A stretch of 16,395 nt of DNA, taken from NCBI GenBank assembly GCA_963755075.1, contig CAVWKL010000192.1:1-16395 (forward strand). The letters are read 5' to 3'. Positions 1 through 6,240 of the stretch are shown here, piece by piece; within the stretch, counting starts at the first letter, position 1, and every line of letters starts with the position of its first letter. The position numbers were made by a program, and so were the translations under genes. This DNA comes from Roseiarcus sp963755075 (GTDB taxonomy: Bacteria > Pseudomonadota > Alphaproteobacteria > Rhizobiales > Beijerinckiaceae). The notes beneath the pieces are model-generated. The model saw only the letters and a list, made by a program, of their open reading frames with translations, made no database searches and had not been told where the DNA came from.

Positions 1-217
1 ATAGCCTATGGTCACAAACAGTGTTACCCAACAATTTCAAAAAGGTGCAAATCAGCCTACGAACATTCTGCCTGACACAGCGCGGACACACAAGAAATAC
101 GAAAATTTCTCCCCCCTGACCGGGTCCTCCACGAAACTCCGGCATGACATGAAATTCGAGGCCAGCCTGCTTTTGCAGATAGCCGATGATGTCGAAAAAA
201 TCCGCGCTTGTGAATTT
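1..217 (-). CDS. Partial unknown protein, C-terminus off the left edge
   Basis: The reverse strand is open from 217 to the window edge in one frame (about 72 codons) after an in-frame TGA at 218-220. The translation looks protein-like: it includes FFDIIGYLQKQAGLEFHV, then GGPGQGGEIF, then a CPRC pair of the kind seen in small zinc-binding modules. There is no good start: the first ATG is at 145 with no Shine-Dalgarno sequence, and similarity-like sequence begins upstream of it, so the 5' end may be truncated or the TGA may be a mutation. The family is not recognised. The forward ORF over the same bases appears to be its shadow. Confidence 0.35.
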
Positions 218-300
218 TCAACTATTGCGCACCTGAAGTACGCGACGGTTAGAAAACGCCCATAGCGATAACAATATTCTTATTCACAAAGCTGTTAATA

Positions 301-316
301 ATAAGAGTATTCTTAT
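301..316. repeat. Short AT-rich inverted repeat in divergent intergenic region
   Basis: ATAAGA-GTAT-TCTTAT is a perfect 6-bp-arm palindrome. The sequence TATTCTTAT also occurs at 275-283, so this motif is repeated twice within 42 bases. The site lies between the reverse-strand partial gene and the forward fic gene, where promoters for both would be expected. Function is not known; it could be an operator or a hairpin. Confidence 0.3.
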
Positions 317-472
317 GAGATTAACGCCCGAGCGATAGGAATCACGAGTTGGATATCGGCAAAAATGGTCATATATGTTAGTCCAAGGTAACATTAAGTA
401 ACTTAGTGTTAGCTCAAGCAAACAAAGTTGACTTTGAGGCGTTTCGATGCCCATCCAATGCCGTTGAACTGG

Positions 473-677
473 GCTATCGCGATAGCATCGGCCAACAGAT
501 CGGCCATAATTTCCTAAAATATTAAAAAATACCACTAATATCAGTATCTTACATTGCACTGATATCGGCCAATCCGGTCGATCTCTAGGATCGGCCAACC
601 GATCGGCCAAATCACCTATTAAATTTATAAATTCATGTGTATACTCAAAGCGCTATGGTTCAGAAGAAATCGGCCAA
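473..677 (+). promoter_or_regulatory. Array of ATCGGCCA boxes upstream of fic (candidate operator/iterons)
   Basis: ATCGGCCA occurs at 487, 499, 564, 590, 602 and 669, always on the forward strand. Boxes 1-2 and 4-5 form pairs with an identical 12-base period; box 3 is followed by an inverted half site (GGTCGAT at 576-582). A 14-bp perfect palindrome, GCTATCGCGATAGC, abuts the first box at 473-486. Box 6 lies inside the fic coding start. A degenerate copy (ATCGGCAAA) is at 354. The surrounding DNA is AT-rich, so six copies of a GC-rich octamer are not expected by chance. Most likely these are binding sites for a regulator of fic, possibly the Fic protein itself or an element-encoded factor. 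Replication or partition iterons are an alternative. Confidence 0.55.
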
Positions 678-1875
678 AAACGAACTCATCGAAGTTCCGA
701 CGCGGATCGAACCCGCGCGCGTGGAAGAACCCACGGAGGCCCTGTCCGATGTGGTCGCCGACCTTTCGGCGACGTCAGCGACGTTAGGCAAGGCGTTGCA
801 TCCTCGCACCGCCGCCAATCTCGCCGACGTCGTGCGCATCATGAACACCTACTACAGCAACCTCATCGAGGGTCACAACACGCGGCCCAAGGACATCGAG
901 CGTGCACTGGCCGGAAATTTCGACGACGATGAACGCCGACGGAATTTGCAGATCGAGGCCGCCGAGCATGTGCGCGTTCAGGCGGAAGTCGATCGCATGG
1001 CTGCCGAGAACCGGCTGCCCGAACCAGCATCGGCTGACTTTATCCGCTGGCTGCATCGCGAGTTTTATCGCGACGCGCCGCAGGAGATGCTCCGGATCAC
1101 GGGAGCCGGCCGCGACTTCGTCATGGTGCCGGGCGAATGGCGCTCGCTTCCGGAACACGATGTTGCCGTTGGCCGTCACCTGCCGCCGTCGAGCGAACGG
1201 GTGGATGCTTTCATGCGCCACTTCGAGAGCCGTTATCGCTTTGCGAATCTCGGCAAGGCCGGCCGCATCATGGCCATCGCCGCGGCCCATCACCGGCTGA
1301 ATTTCATCCATCCGTTTCCCGATGGAAACGGCCGCGTGAGCCGCCTCATGAGCCACGCGATGGGCCTATCTGCCGGCATCGGCGCGCACGGCCTCTGGTC
1401 GGTTTCGCGCGGGCTGGCGCGCGGCTTGAAGAGCCGGGGCGAGTACAAGAGCATGATGGATCATGCGGACATGCCTCGGCAGAGCGATCTTGACGGTCGC
1501 GGGAATCTCTCGCAGCGCGCCTTAGGTGAATTCGTCCTGTGGTTTCTCCGGGTATGTCTGGATCAGGTCACGTTCATGTCCGACCTGTTCGAACTCGACA
1601 CCTTGGCCCGGCGCCTACGCACCTATGTAGACCGCAGCCATGTGCTCAAGCCCGAGACGGCGCGTCTCTTGGAGGAGGCGCTCATTCGCGGCGAATTCGA
1701 AAGAGGAGAGGCCCCGCGCATCACCGGCTTGCCGGAGCGGACGGCGCGGCGCGTGCTCAACGATGCGATCGCAACGGGCTTGCTTGCGTCGGAAACGCCC
1801 AAGGGATCGCTCTCGCTTCGCTTTCCGGCCGACACGCTCGACGCTCTGTTTCCGCGCCTGTTTCCGGAGACATAG
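637..1875 (+). CDS. Fic family protein (protein AMP-transferase type)
   Basis: About 412 residues. The Fic active-site motif HPFPDGNGRVSR is at residues 225-236, matching HxFx(D/E)GNGRxxR, where His is the base and Asp/Asn/Arg hold the nucleotide. An N-terminal inhibitory helix motif, SNLIEG (residues 74-79), matches (S/T)xxxE(G/N), so this is a self-inhibited class II Fic enzyme that normally transfers AMP from ATP to a hydroxyl of a target protein. The C-terminus (about 362-397) reads like a winged helix-turn-helix, with LPERTARRVLNDAIATGLL as recognition region. The start is GTG 637 or ATG 655; neither has a strong Shine-Dalgarno sequence, and the ATG would give 406 residues. The array of ATCGGCCA boxes upstream suggests tight or autogenous control. 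It stands alone, with no visible antitoxin, and the frame is intact. The target is unknown. Confidence 0.9.
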   Translation: MYTQSAMVQKKSAKNELIEVPTRIEPARVEEPTEALSDVVADLSATSATLGKALHPRTAANLADVVRIMNTYYSNLIEGHNTRPKDIERALAGNFDDDERRRNLQIEAAEHVRVQAEVDRMAAENRLPEPASADFIRWLHREFYRDAPQEMLRITGAGRDFVMVPGEWRSLPEHDVAVGRHLPPSSERVDAFMRHFESRYRFANLGKAGRIMAIAAAHHRLNFIHPFPDGNGRVSRLMSHAMGLSAGIGAHGLWSVSRGLARGLKSRGEYKSMMDHADMPRQSDLDGRGNLSQRALGEFVLWFLRVCLDQVTFMSDLFELDTLARRLRTYVDRSHVLKPETARLLEEALIRGEFERGEAPRITGLPERTARRVLNDAIATGLLASETPKGSLSLRFPADTLDALFPRLFPET

Positions 1876-1995
1876 TAGCGGACACCGAGGACATGGGCCG
1901 CGCTGTGCGCTCGTCACGGCGAAAAGTCCCACCGCGCCAGAGCCCATGAATATTGTGCAGGTTGGCTTTCAGGCAATAATCCCGAATCTCACGGC

Positions 1996-2060
1996 TGACA
2001 CACTCTTCGCGAATTCCGCGACAATAAAGGGAGATTCCTGACACATTTATCGACACACTC
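1996..2060 (+). repeat. Short direct repeats next to the tRNA junction (possible integrase arm sites)
   Basis: TGACACACTC (1996-2005), TGACACATTT (2039-2048) and CGACACACTC (2051-2060) share the pattern YGACACAYTY in the same orientation, 59-123 bases left of the tRNA identity. Tyrosine integrases bind short repeats of this kind in the arms of their attachment sites. The rest of 1876-2118 is AT-rich towards its right end and carries no ORF I can support. The interpretation rests on position and repeat only. Confidence 0.3.
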
Positions 2061-2118
2061 ATTCGGAAAATATTTATTTTGTCAGTTATTTCTGCATGTT
2101 ACTAAATAGGCCGTCCGT

Positions 2119-2163
2119 CTCATAACCTGAAGGCCGCAGGTTCAAATCCTGCCCCCGCAACCA
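2119..2163 (+). other. 3' fragment of initiator tRNA-fMet (CAU): att site
   Basis: From the anticodon loop CTCATAA through the 3' anticodon stem CCTG, variable loop, T arm with GGTTCAAATCC, and acceptor end CCCCCGCAACCA, the sequence matches bacterial initiator tRNA as I know it (E. coli and rhizobial fMet end the same way). The 5' strand of the anticodon stem should be CAGG but is CCGT, and there is no D arm or 5' acceptor strand to the left, so this is not a functional tRNA. Similarity starting within the anticodon loop is typical of the crossover point of tRNA-integrating elements. An intact copy is expected at the other end of the element. Confidence 0.8.
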
Positions 2164-2182
2164 AATTCAACGAATTCAAAAC

Positions 2183-2216
2183 AAGGTCTTGGGCGAAAGC
2201 CCGGGGCCTTTTTCTT
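2183..2216 (+). terminator. Rho-independent terminator (native to tRNA-fMet)
   Basis: Arms 2183-2194 and 2199-2210 pair over 12 positions (nine Watson-Crick, three G-T) around a GAAA tetraloop at 2195-2198, followed by TTTCTTTGTT. It begins 20 bases after the tRNA CCA end, where a tRNA transcript terminator belongs. Confidence 0.8.
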
Positions 2217-2359
2217 TGTTCGGACGTCGCCGGAAGATTCGGCTGCCTCTTGGGACGAAGCCGCGACCGGAATTTCGCGTCGCCTCGCCGCTCGAGGCGA
2301 GTTCGCCAACGGCGCCGACGCTGTTCGCGCATTCGCCCCCCCGCAACGGCGGGCGGCCT

Positions 2360-2378
2360 GATAACATGTGATGTTATC
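2360..2378. promoter_or_regulatory. Perfect palindrome, candidate operator for the idnO block
   Basis: GATAACAT-GTG-ATGTTATC is a perfect 19-base inverted repeat with 8-bp arms, centred about 70 bases upstream of the idnO start. Symmetry, length and position are those of a dimeric repressor site. The ATGTTA/TAACAT halves recall GntR-LacI type gluconate operators, but in the opposite order. I saw no second copy in the window. The remainder of 2217-2439 shows no other feature. Confidence 0.5.
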
Positions 2379-2439
2379 GACAACGTTTCGCGTCGCTGTC
2401 TTTCCAAGCTCGACGCGCCGGATGGGAGACAAGGCGCCA

Positions 2440-3213
2440 ATGAGCCTGATCGAACGCCTTTTCCGCCTCGAGGATCGGGTCGCGCTGGTTACGGGGTCTT
2501 CGGCGGGGATCGGCGCCGCCATCGCCGGCGGCCTTGCCGCCGCCGGGGCCAAAGTCGTCGTCAATGGCCGCTCGCCGGACAAGATCGCGGCGGTTGTCGC
2601 CGCAATCGCCGCCGCCGGCGGCCGAGCCTATGGCGTCCCGTTCGACGTGACTTCCAGCGCCGCGGTGCGCGCCGGCGTCGCACGGATCGAAGACGAAATC
2701 GGCCCGATCGACATTCTGTTCAACAACGCCGGCATTCAACGCCGCGGCGCCCTGGAGGATTACGCCGAAGAGACTTGGCGAGAGCTAATGCGCGCCAATC
2801 TCGATAGCGTCTTCTTCGTCGCTCAGGCGGTGGCGCGGGCGATGATACCGCGCAGGCGCGGGCAAATCGTCAACATTTGCTCGGTGCAGAGCGAATTGGG
2901 ACGGCCCGGCATTGCCCCTTACGCCGCCTCGAAAGGCGCGGTGAAGATGCTCACCAAGGGCATGGCGATCGATTGGGGCAAATATGGCCTTCGCGTCAAC
3001 GGCCTGGGACCGGGTTATTTCCGCACGGAACTCAACCGGGCGCTGGTCGAGGACGCGAAGTTCTCTTCGTGGCTCGCGCAGCGCACGCCGCTCGGCCGCT
3101 GGGGCGACGTCGATGAACTCGTCGGCGCCGCCATTTTCCTCGCCTCCGACGCCTCCAGCTTCGTCAACGGACATATCCTCTACGTCGACGGCGGCCTCAC
3201 GGCCTCGATCTGA
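2440..3213 (+). CDS. idnO: Gluconate 5-dehydrogenase, SDR family (IdnO-like)
   Basis: A 257-residue cytoplasmic short-chain dehydrogenase, normal family length. The Rossmann motif TGSSAGIG is at 18-25, NNAG at 95-98, and the catalytic triad Ser148, Tyr161, Lys165. The stretches NNAGIQRR, NICSVQSELGR, PYAASKGAVKMLT and GYFRTELNRALVED closely follow E. coli IdnO as I remember it, which interconverts 5-ketogluconate and gluconate with NAD(P)H. The start at ATG 2440 is chosen over an upstream ATG at 2368 because family similarity begins there and GGGAGACAAGG lies just upstream. It is first gene of a sugar-acid block with gluconolactonase and 6-phosphogluconate dehydrogenase, probably controlled from the palindrome at 2360. 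A KduD-like substrate cannot be excluded. Confidence 0.82.
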   Translation: MSLIERLFRLEDRVALVTGSSAGIGAAIAGGLAAAGAKVVVNGRSPDKIAAVVAAIAAAGGRAYGVPFDVTSSAAVRAGVARIEDEIGPIDILFNNAGIQRRGALEDYAEETWRELMRANLDSVFFVAQAVARAMIPRRRGQIVNICSVQSELGRPGIAPYAASKGAVKMLTKGMAIDWGKYGLRVNGLGPGYFRTELNRALVEDAKFSSWLAQRTPLGRWGDVDELVGAAIFLASDASSFVNGHILYVDGGLTASI

Positions 3214-3449
3214 GGCTCGCCTCGCCGTCGTCCGAGCCGCTGGCCGGGGACGGCGGCGGCGTCACGTTCGCGGCGACCCCATGCCTCGCCACGGCCTTGC
3301 CCGAATTGTGCCGCTGGCTTCGAAACGCGGGTCGAGAGCGGCAAAATGACCGGGGGACGGCTTGCCATGTCCGAAGGCCGGGTCTTTCATGTCGGCGGCA
3401 AAGGCGACGATGACGCCACCGCCGCTTAAGCTTCGCCGGAGACATCAGC

Positions 3450-4370
3450 GTGCTCAATCCCGAATTCGAAATCGCCGACGAGCGCTTCAAACGGCTCGTC
3501 TTCGAGAACGTCCATCTCGACACGCTGTACACCGGCTGCCGCTGGGCCGAAGGGCCCGCCTATCTGCCGGCGGGAAAATTTCTCCTCTGGTCGGACATCC
3601 CCAACGATCGGGTGATGCGCTTTGACGAGACCGACGGCTCGGTGTCCGTCTTTCTCTCGCCGGCAATGAATCACAACGGCCATTTCGTCGATCGCGAGGG
3701 ACGGTTGGTCGCTTGCGAGCACCGCGGACGCTGCATCTCCAGGCTCGAGCACGACGGATCGCGCCGAGTGCTGGCCGACCGGTTTCAAGGCAAGCGGCTC
3801 AATTCGCCCAACGACCTCATCGTCAAGTCGGACGGATCGATCTGGTTCAGCGACCCCACTTACGGCATCGATTCCGACTATGAGGGCGACGCGGCGGTCT
3901 CGGAGATCGGCGCGAGCAACGTCTACCGCCTCGATCCCGATAGCGGCGAGCTCGCCGTCGTCGCCGCCGACTTCGTCAAGCCGAACGGCCTCGCCTTTTC
4001 GCCCGACGAAAGGCTCATCTACATCGCCGACACCGGGGCGACCCACGTCGAGAACGGGCCGCGTCATATTCGCGTCGCCGAGCTTTCCCCCGACGGCCGC
4101 GCGCTGGGACCGGCGCGCGTGTTCGCTGCCTGCACGGTGGGGCTGTTCGACGGCTTTCGCCTCGACGCCAACGGCAATCTCTGGACCTCGGCGGGCGATG
4201 GCGTCCACGTCTACGCGCCGGACGGCGCGCTGATCGGCAAGATCAAGGTTCCCGAAGTCGTCGCCAACGTCTGCTTCGGCGGCCCGAAGCGCAACCGGCT
4301 CTATATTTGCGCCACGACGTCGCTCTACGCCGTCTATGTGAACGCGCGGGGCGCCGGGTGGCCGCGCTGA
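3450..4370 (+). CDS. SMP-30/gluconolactonase family lactone hydrolase
   Basis: 306 residues, six-bladed propeller family. Metal-site candidates in family order are Glu34 (WAEGPAY), Asn121 (NSPND), Asn179 (KPNG) and Asp234 (LFDGF), all present. The enzymes hydrolyse aldono-lactones such as glucono-1,5-lactone to the free acid using a divalent metal. The start is GTG 3450, preceded by GGAGA at a 7-base spacing. No signal peptide is seen, so a cytoplasmic location is inferred. It lies 236 bases after idnO and 87 bases before gnd, fitting supply of gluconate. The substrate lactone cannot be told from sequence. Confidence 0.85.
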   Translation: MLNPEFEIADERFKRLVFENVHLDTLYTGCRWAEGPAYLPAGKFLLWSDIPNDRVMRFDETDGSVSVFLSPAMNHNGHFVDREGRLVACEHRGRCISRLEHDGSRRVLADRFQGKRLNSPNDLIVKSDGSIWFSDPTYGIDSDYEGDAAVSEIGASNVYRLDPDSGELAVVAADFVKPNGLAFSPDERLIYIADTGATHVENGPRHIRVAELSPDGRALGPARVFAACTVGLFDGFRLDANGNLWTSAGDGVHVYAPDGALIGKIKVPEVVANVCFGGPKRNRLYICATTSLYAVYVNARGAGWPR

Positions 4371-4457
4371 AACGAAGCGCGGCGCCTCGGCCAACCCGGT
4401 TCGAGGGAAGGCCGCGGCGAGGCTCGCGCCCTGCGATTTGAGGACAAGGGGACTGTC

Positions 4458-5888
4458 ATGACCCAGCTTGCCGATCTTGGCGTTTTCGGACTTTCCGTGA
4501 TGGGCGGCAACCTGGCGCGCAACGCCGCGCGCAAGGGCTTCGGCGTCGCGCTTTTCAATCGTCATGGCGCGCGCACCGACGCCCTCATATCCCGCCATGG
4601 TTCGGAGGGGCGCTTCGTCGCGGCAAAAAGCCTCGCCGAATTCGCCGCCGCTCTCGCCAAGCCCCGTGCGGTCCTCGTCATGGTCAAGGCCGGCAAGCCG
4701 GTGGACGAGGTGATCGAGGAGTTGCTGCCCCATCTGGAGGCCGGCGACATCGTGATCGACGGCGGCAATTCGCTGTTCACCGACACCAACCGGCGCGCCC
4801 TCGGCTTGAAGGAAAAAAACATCGGCTTTGTCGGCATGGGCGTCTCCGGCGGCGAGGAGGGGGCGTTGCTGGGGCCGAGCATGATGCCGGGCGGCGACGA
4901 AGCCGCCTATGCCCGCCTCGCGCCGATTTTCACGAAAATGGCGGCCCACGTCGACGGCGAGCCGTGCTGCGCCTTCATCGGACCGGAAGGCGCCGGCCAT
5001 TACGTCAAGATGGTGCATAACGGCATTGAATACGCCGACATGCAGCTCATCGCCGAGGCCTACGACCTCTTCGCCTCGGTTTACCGCCTCGACGCCGCCG
5101 CCATCGCCGCCATCTTCGAGGAATGGAACGACGGCGATCTCAATTCCTATCTCATCGAGATCACCGCCGCCGTCCTGCGCAAGCGAGATTCGACCGGCGG
5201 CGCGCTTGTCGACGCCATCGTCGATGAGGCCGAGCAGAAGGGAACGGGGCGCTGGACGGCGCAGTCGGCGCTCGATCTCGGCGTGCCCCTGACCTCGATC
5301 ACCGAGGCGGTTTATGCGCGCGCGCTCTCGAGCCGACGCGCCCAACGGGTCGCGGCGGAAAAGCTGCTGCCCGGCCCCTCCGTGAATGCGCGCACCCTGG
5401 TCAAAGCGGAGGTCGACGCCGTCCGCGACGCGCTCTACGCCTCGAAGATCATCGCCTACGCGCAGGGGTTCGAACAGCTCAGCGCCGCGTCGGCGCAGTA
5501 CGGCTGGAATTTGAAATTCGGCGAGATCGCTTCGCTGTGGCGGGGCGGCTGCATCATTCGCGCCCGCTTCCTCAAGCGCATTCGCGAGGCCTACGACAGC
5601 GGGGAAAGCATCGAAAACCTCGTGCTGCAGAGTGACTTTCGCGACGCGGTCGTCAAGGCGGAGCCGGCGTGGCGGCGCGTTGTCGCCCTCAGCGTCGCAC
5701 ACGGCGTGCCGGCCCCCGCTTTCGCCTCCGCGCTCGCCTATTTCGACGGCTTGCGGCGCGCCCGCGGGCCAGCCAATCTCCTTCAGGGGTTGCGCGATTA
5801 CTTCGGCGCGCACACCTACCGCCGCCTCGACAAGCCGGGAAGTTTCCACACCCGGTGGGGCGAGGGGGGCGATGAGGTCGGCGTTTGA
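4458..5888 (+). CDS. gnd: 6-phosphogluconate dehydrogenase, decarboxylating
   Basis: 476 residues, the full length of the long-type enzyme. It oxidises 6-phosphogluconate to ribulose 5-phosphate and CO2 with NAD(P)+. The cofactor fold starts GVFGLSVMGGN (8-18); family signatures IDGGNS (100-105), GMGVSGGEEGA (126-136) and GHYVKMVHNGIEY (180-192) carry catalytic Lys184 and Glu191. The C-terminal substrate-closing tail with FHTRW is present. Small departures: GGN instead of the usual GRN in the nucleotide motif, and EYAD instead of EYGD. The start at ATG 4458 has AGGACAAGGGGA upstream. Together with the neighbouring gluconate genes it would feed gluconate carbon, once phosphorylated, into the pentose phosphate pathway. 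No gluconokinase lies in this block. Confidence 0.95.
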   Translation: MTQLADLGVFGLSVMGGNLARNAARKGFGVALFNRHGARTDALISRHGSEGRFVAAKSLAEFAAALAKPRAVLVMVKAGKPVDEVIEELLPHLEAGDIVIDGGNSLFTDTNRRALGLKEKNIGFVGMGVSGGEEGALLGPSMMPGGDEAAYARLAPIFTKMAAHVDGEPCCAFIGPEGAGHYVKMVHNGIEYADMQLIAEAYDLFASVYRLDAAAIAAIFEEWNDGDLNSYLIEITAAVLRKRDSTGGALVDAIVDEAEQKGTGRWTAQSALDLGVPLTSITEAVYARALSSRRAQRVAAEKLLPGPSVNARTLVKAEVDAVRDALYASKIIAYAQGFEQLSAASAQYGWNLKFGEIASLWRGGCIIRARFLKRIREAYDSGESIENLVLQSDFRDAVVKAEPAWRRVVALSVAHGVPAPAFASALAYFDGLRRARGPANLLQGLRDYFGAHTYRRLDKPGSFHTRWGEGGDEVGV

Positions 5889-6096
5889 GCGATGCCGCCG
5901 ATCGCCTTCGGGCGCGCCATGGACGGATTGAAGCGTCATTGCGCCGCAGGCGGCCGCCCATCCCTCGCTCGACCGCGGCTTTTCCGCCCAAGGTCGCGCC
6001 GCGGGCCGATTGCGGACAGAAATGGCGCGATGGAATCGCGGCGGGAAACATGTATATGCGGGGCGGGCTTGCCGATCGCCCGATCGGTCCGCCGGC

Positions 6097-6237
6097 GCGG
6101 CCCGGCGACGCCTGCTCGAGAGAGGCAAGGCCTACGCCTTCGAGTTCGTCATCCTCATGGGCGAGGGGCAGGGCTGGGGACGAGATCGACGCCGTCAACC
6201 GGCCGGCTGCGGCCGCCGCGATGCTGAAGGAGTGAGG
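6097..6237 (+). pseudogene. C-terminal remnant of an unidentified gene before ptsI
   Basis: Two segments read as GC-rich third-position coding sequence but in different frames. One at about 6099-6172 gives LLERGKAYAFEFVILMGEG; the other, 6178-6237, gives GDEIDAVNRPAAAAAMLKE and ends in TGA. Removing one G near 6173-6180 joins them. The stop overlaps the Shine-Dalgarno sequence of ptsI (AAGGAGTGAGGGCGATG), as in a normal operon junction, which supports a real gene end. Further upstream (5889-6096) I find no consistent frame, so the gene is either broken by several indels or truncated. The family is not recognised. Confidence 0.35.
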
Positions 6238-6240
6238 GCG

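Larger units (their letters stand above)
1..2118. mobile_element. Right end of a putative integrative element inserted in tRNA-fMet
   Basis: The right boundary is inferred from the abrupt start of tRNA similarity at 2119: the 3' half of an initiator tRNA is present without its 5' half, which is the usual footprint left where an integrase used the tRNA 3' end as attachment site. Sequence to the right has the tRNA's own terminator, so chromosome lies right and the element left. The content fits accessory DNA: a Fic gene, a partial unknown gene and an AT-rich control region unlike the rest of the window. No integrase is visible; it could lie beyond the left edge. The alternative is an old rearrangement that broke the tRNA gene. 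Confidence 0.5.

Noticed and set aside
8..265. 85-codon forward ORF
   Set aside because: No Shine-Dalgarno sequence or family resemblance; the opposite strand reads more like protein.
284..610. 108-codon reverse ORF in the fic upstream region
   Set aside because: It runs through the AT-rich control region and its repeated ADRLADP-type residues simply reflect the ATCGGCCA boxes.
473..610. ATCGGCCA boxes as a CRISPR array
   Set aside because: Repeats are only 8-9 bases and spacing is irregular (12, 65, 26, 12, 67), unlike CRISPR repeats and spacers.
2120..2440. Reverse ORF ending in AGAGFEPAAFRL
   Set aside because: This C-terminus is the well-known false translation of tRNA T-arm sequence on the opposite strand.
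3346..3429. 27-residue ORF before the gluconolactonase (MTGGRLAMSEGRVFHVGG...)
   Set aside because: No Shine-Dalgarno sequence and no family recognised; too short to support as a gene. A leader peptide is possible but unsupported.
3426..6128. 900-codon open frame on the reverse strand
   Set aside because: It lies wholly opposite the gluconolactonase and gnd genes, both with clear family motifs; its composition (Arg/Glu/Ala/Val-rich, no motif) is that of an antisense shadow in high-GC DNA.
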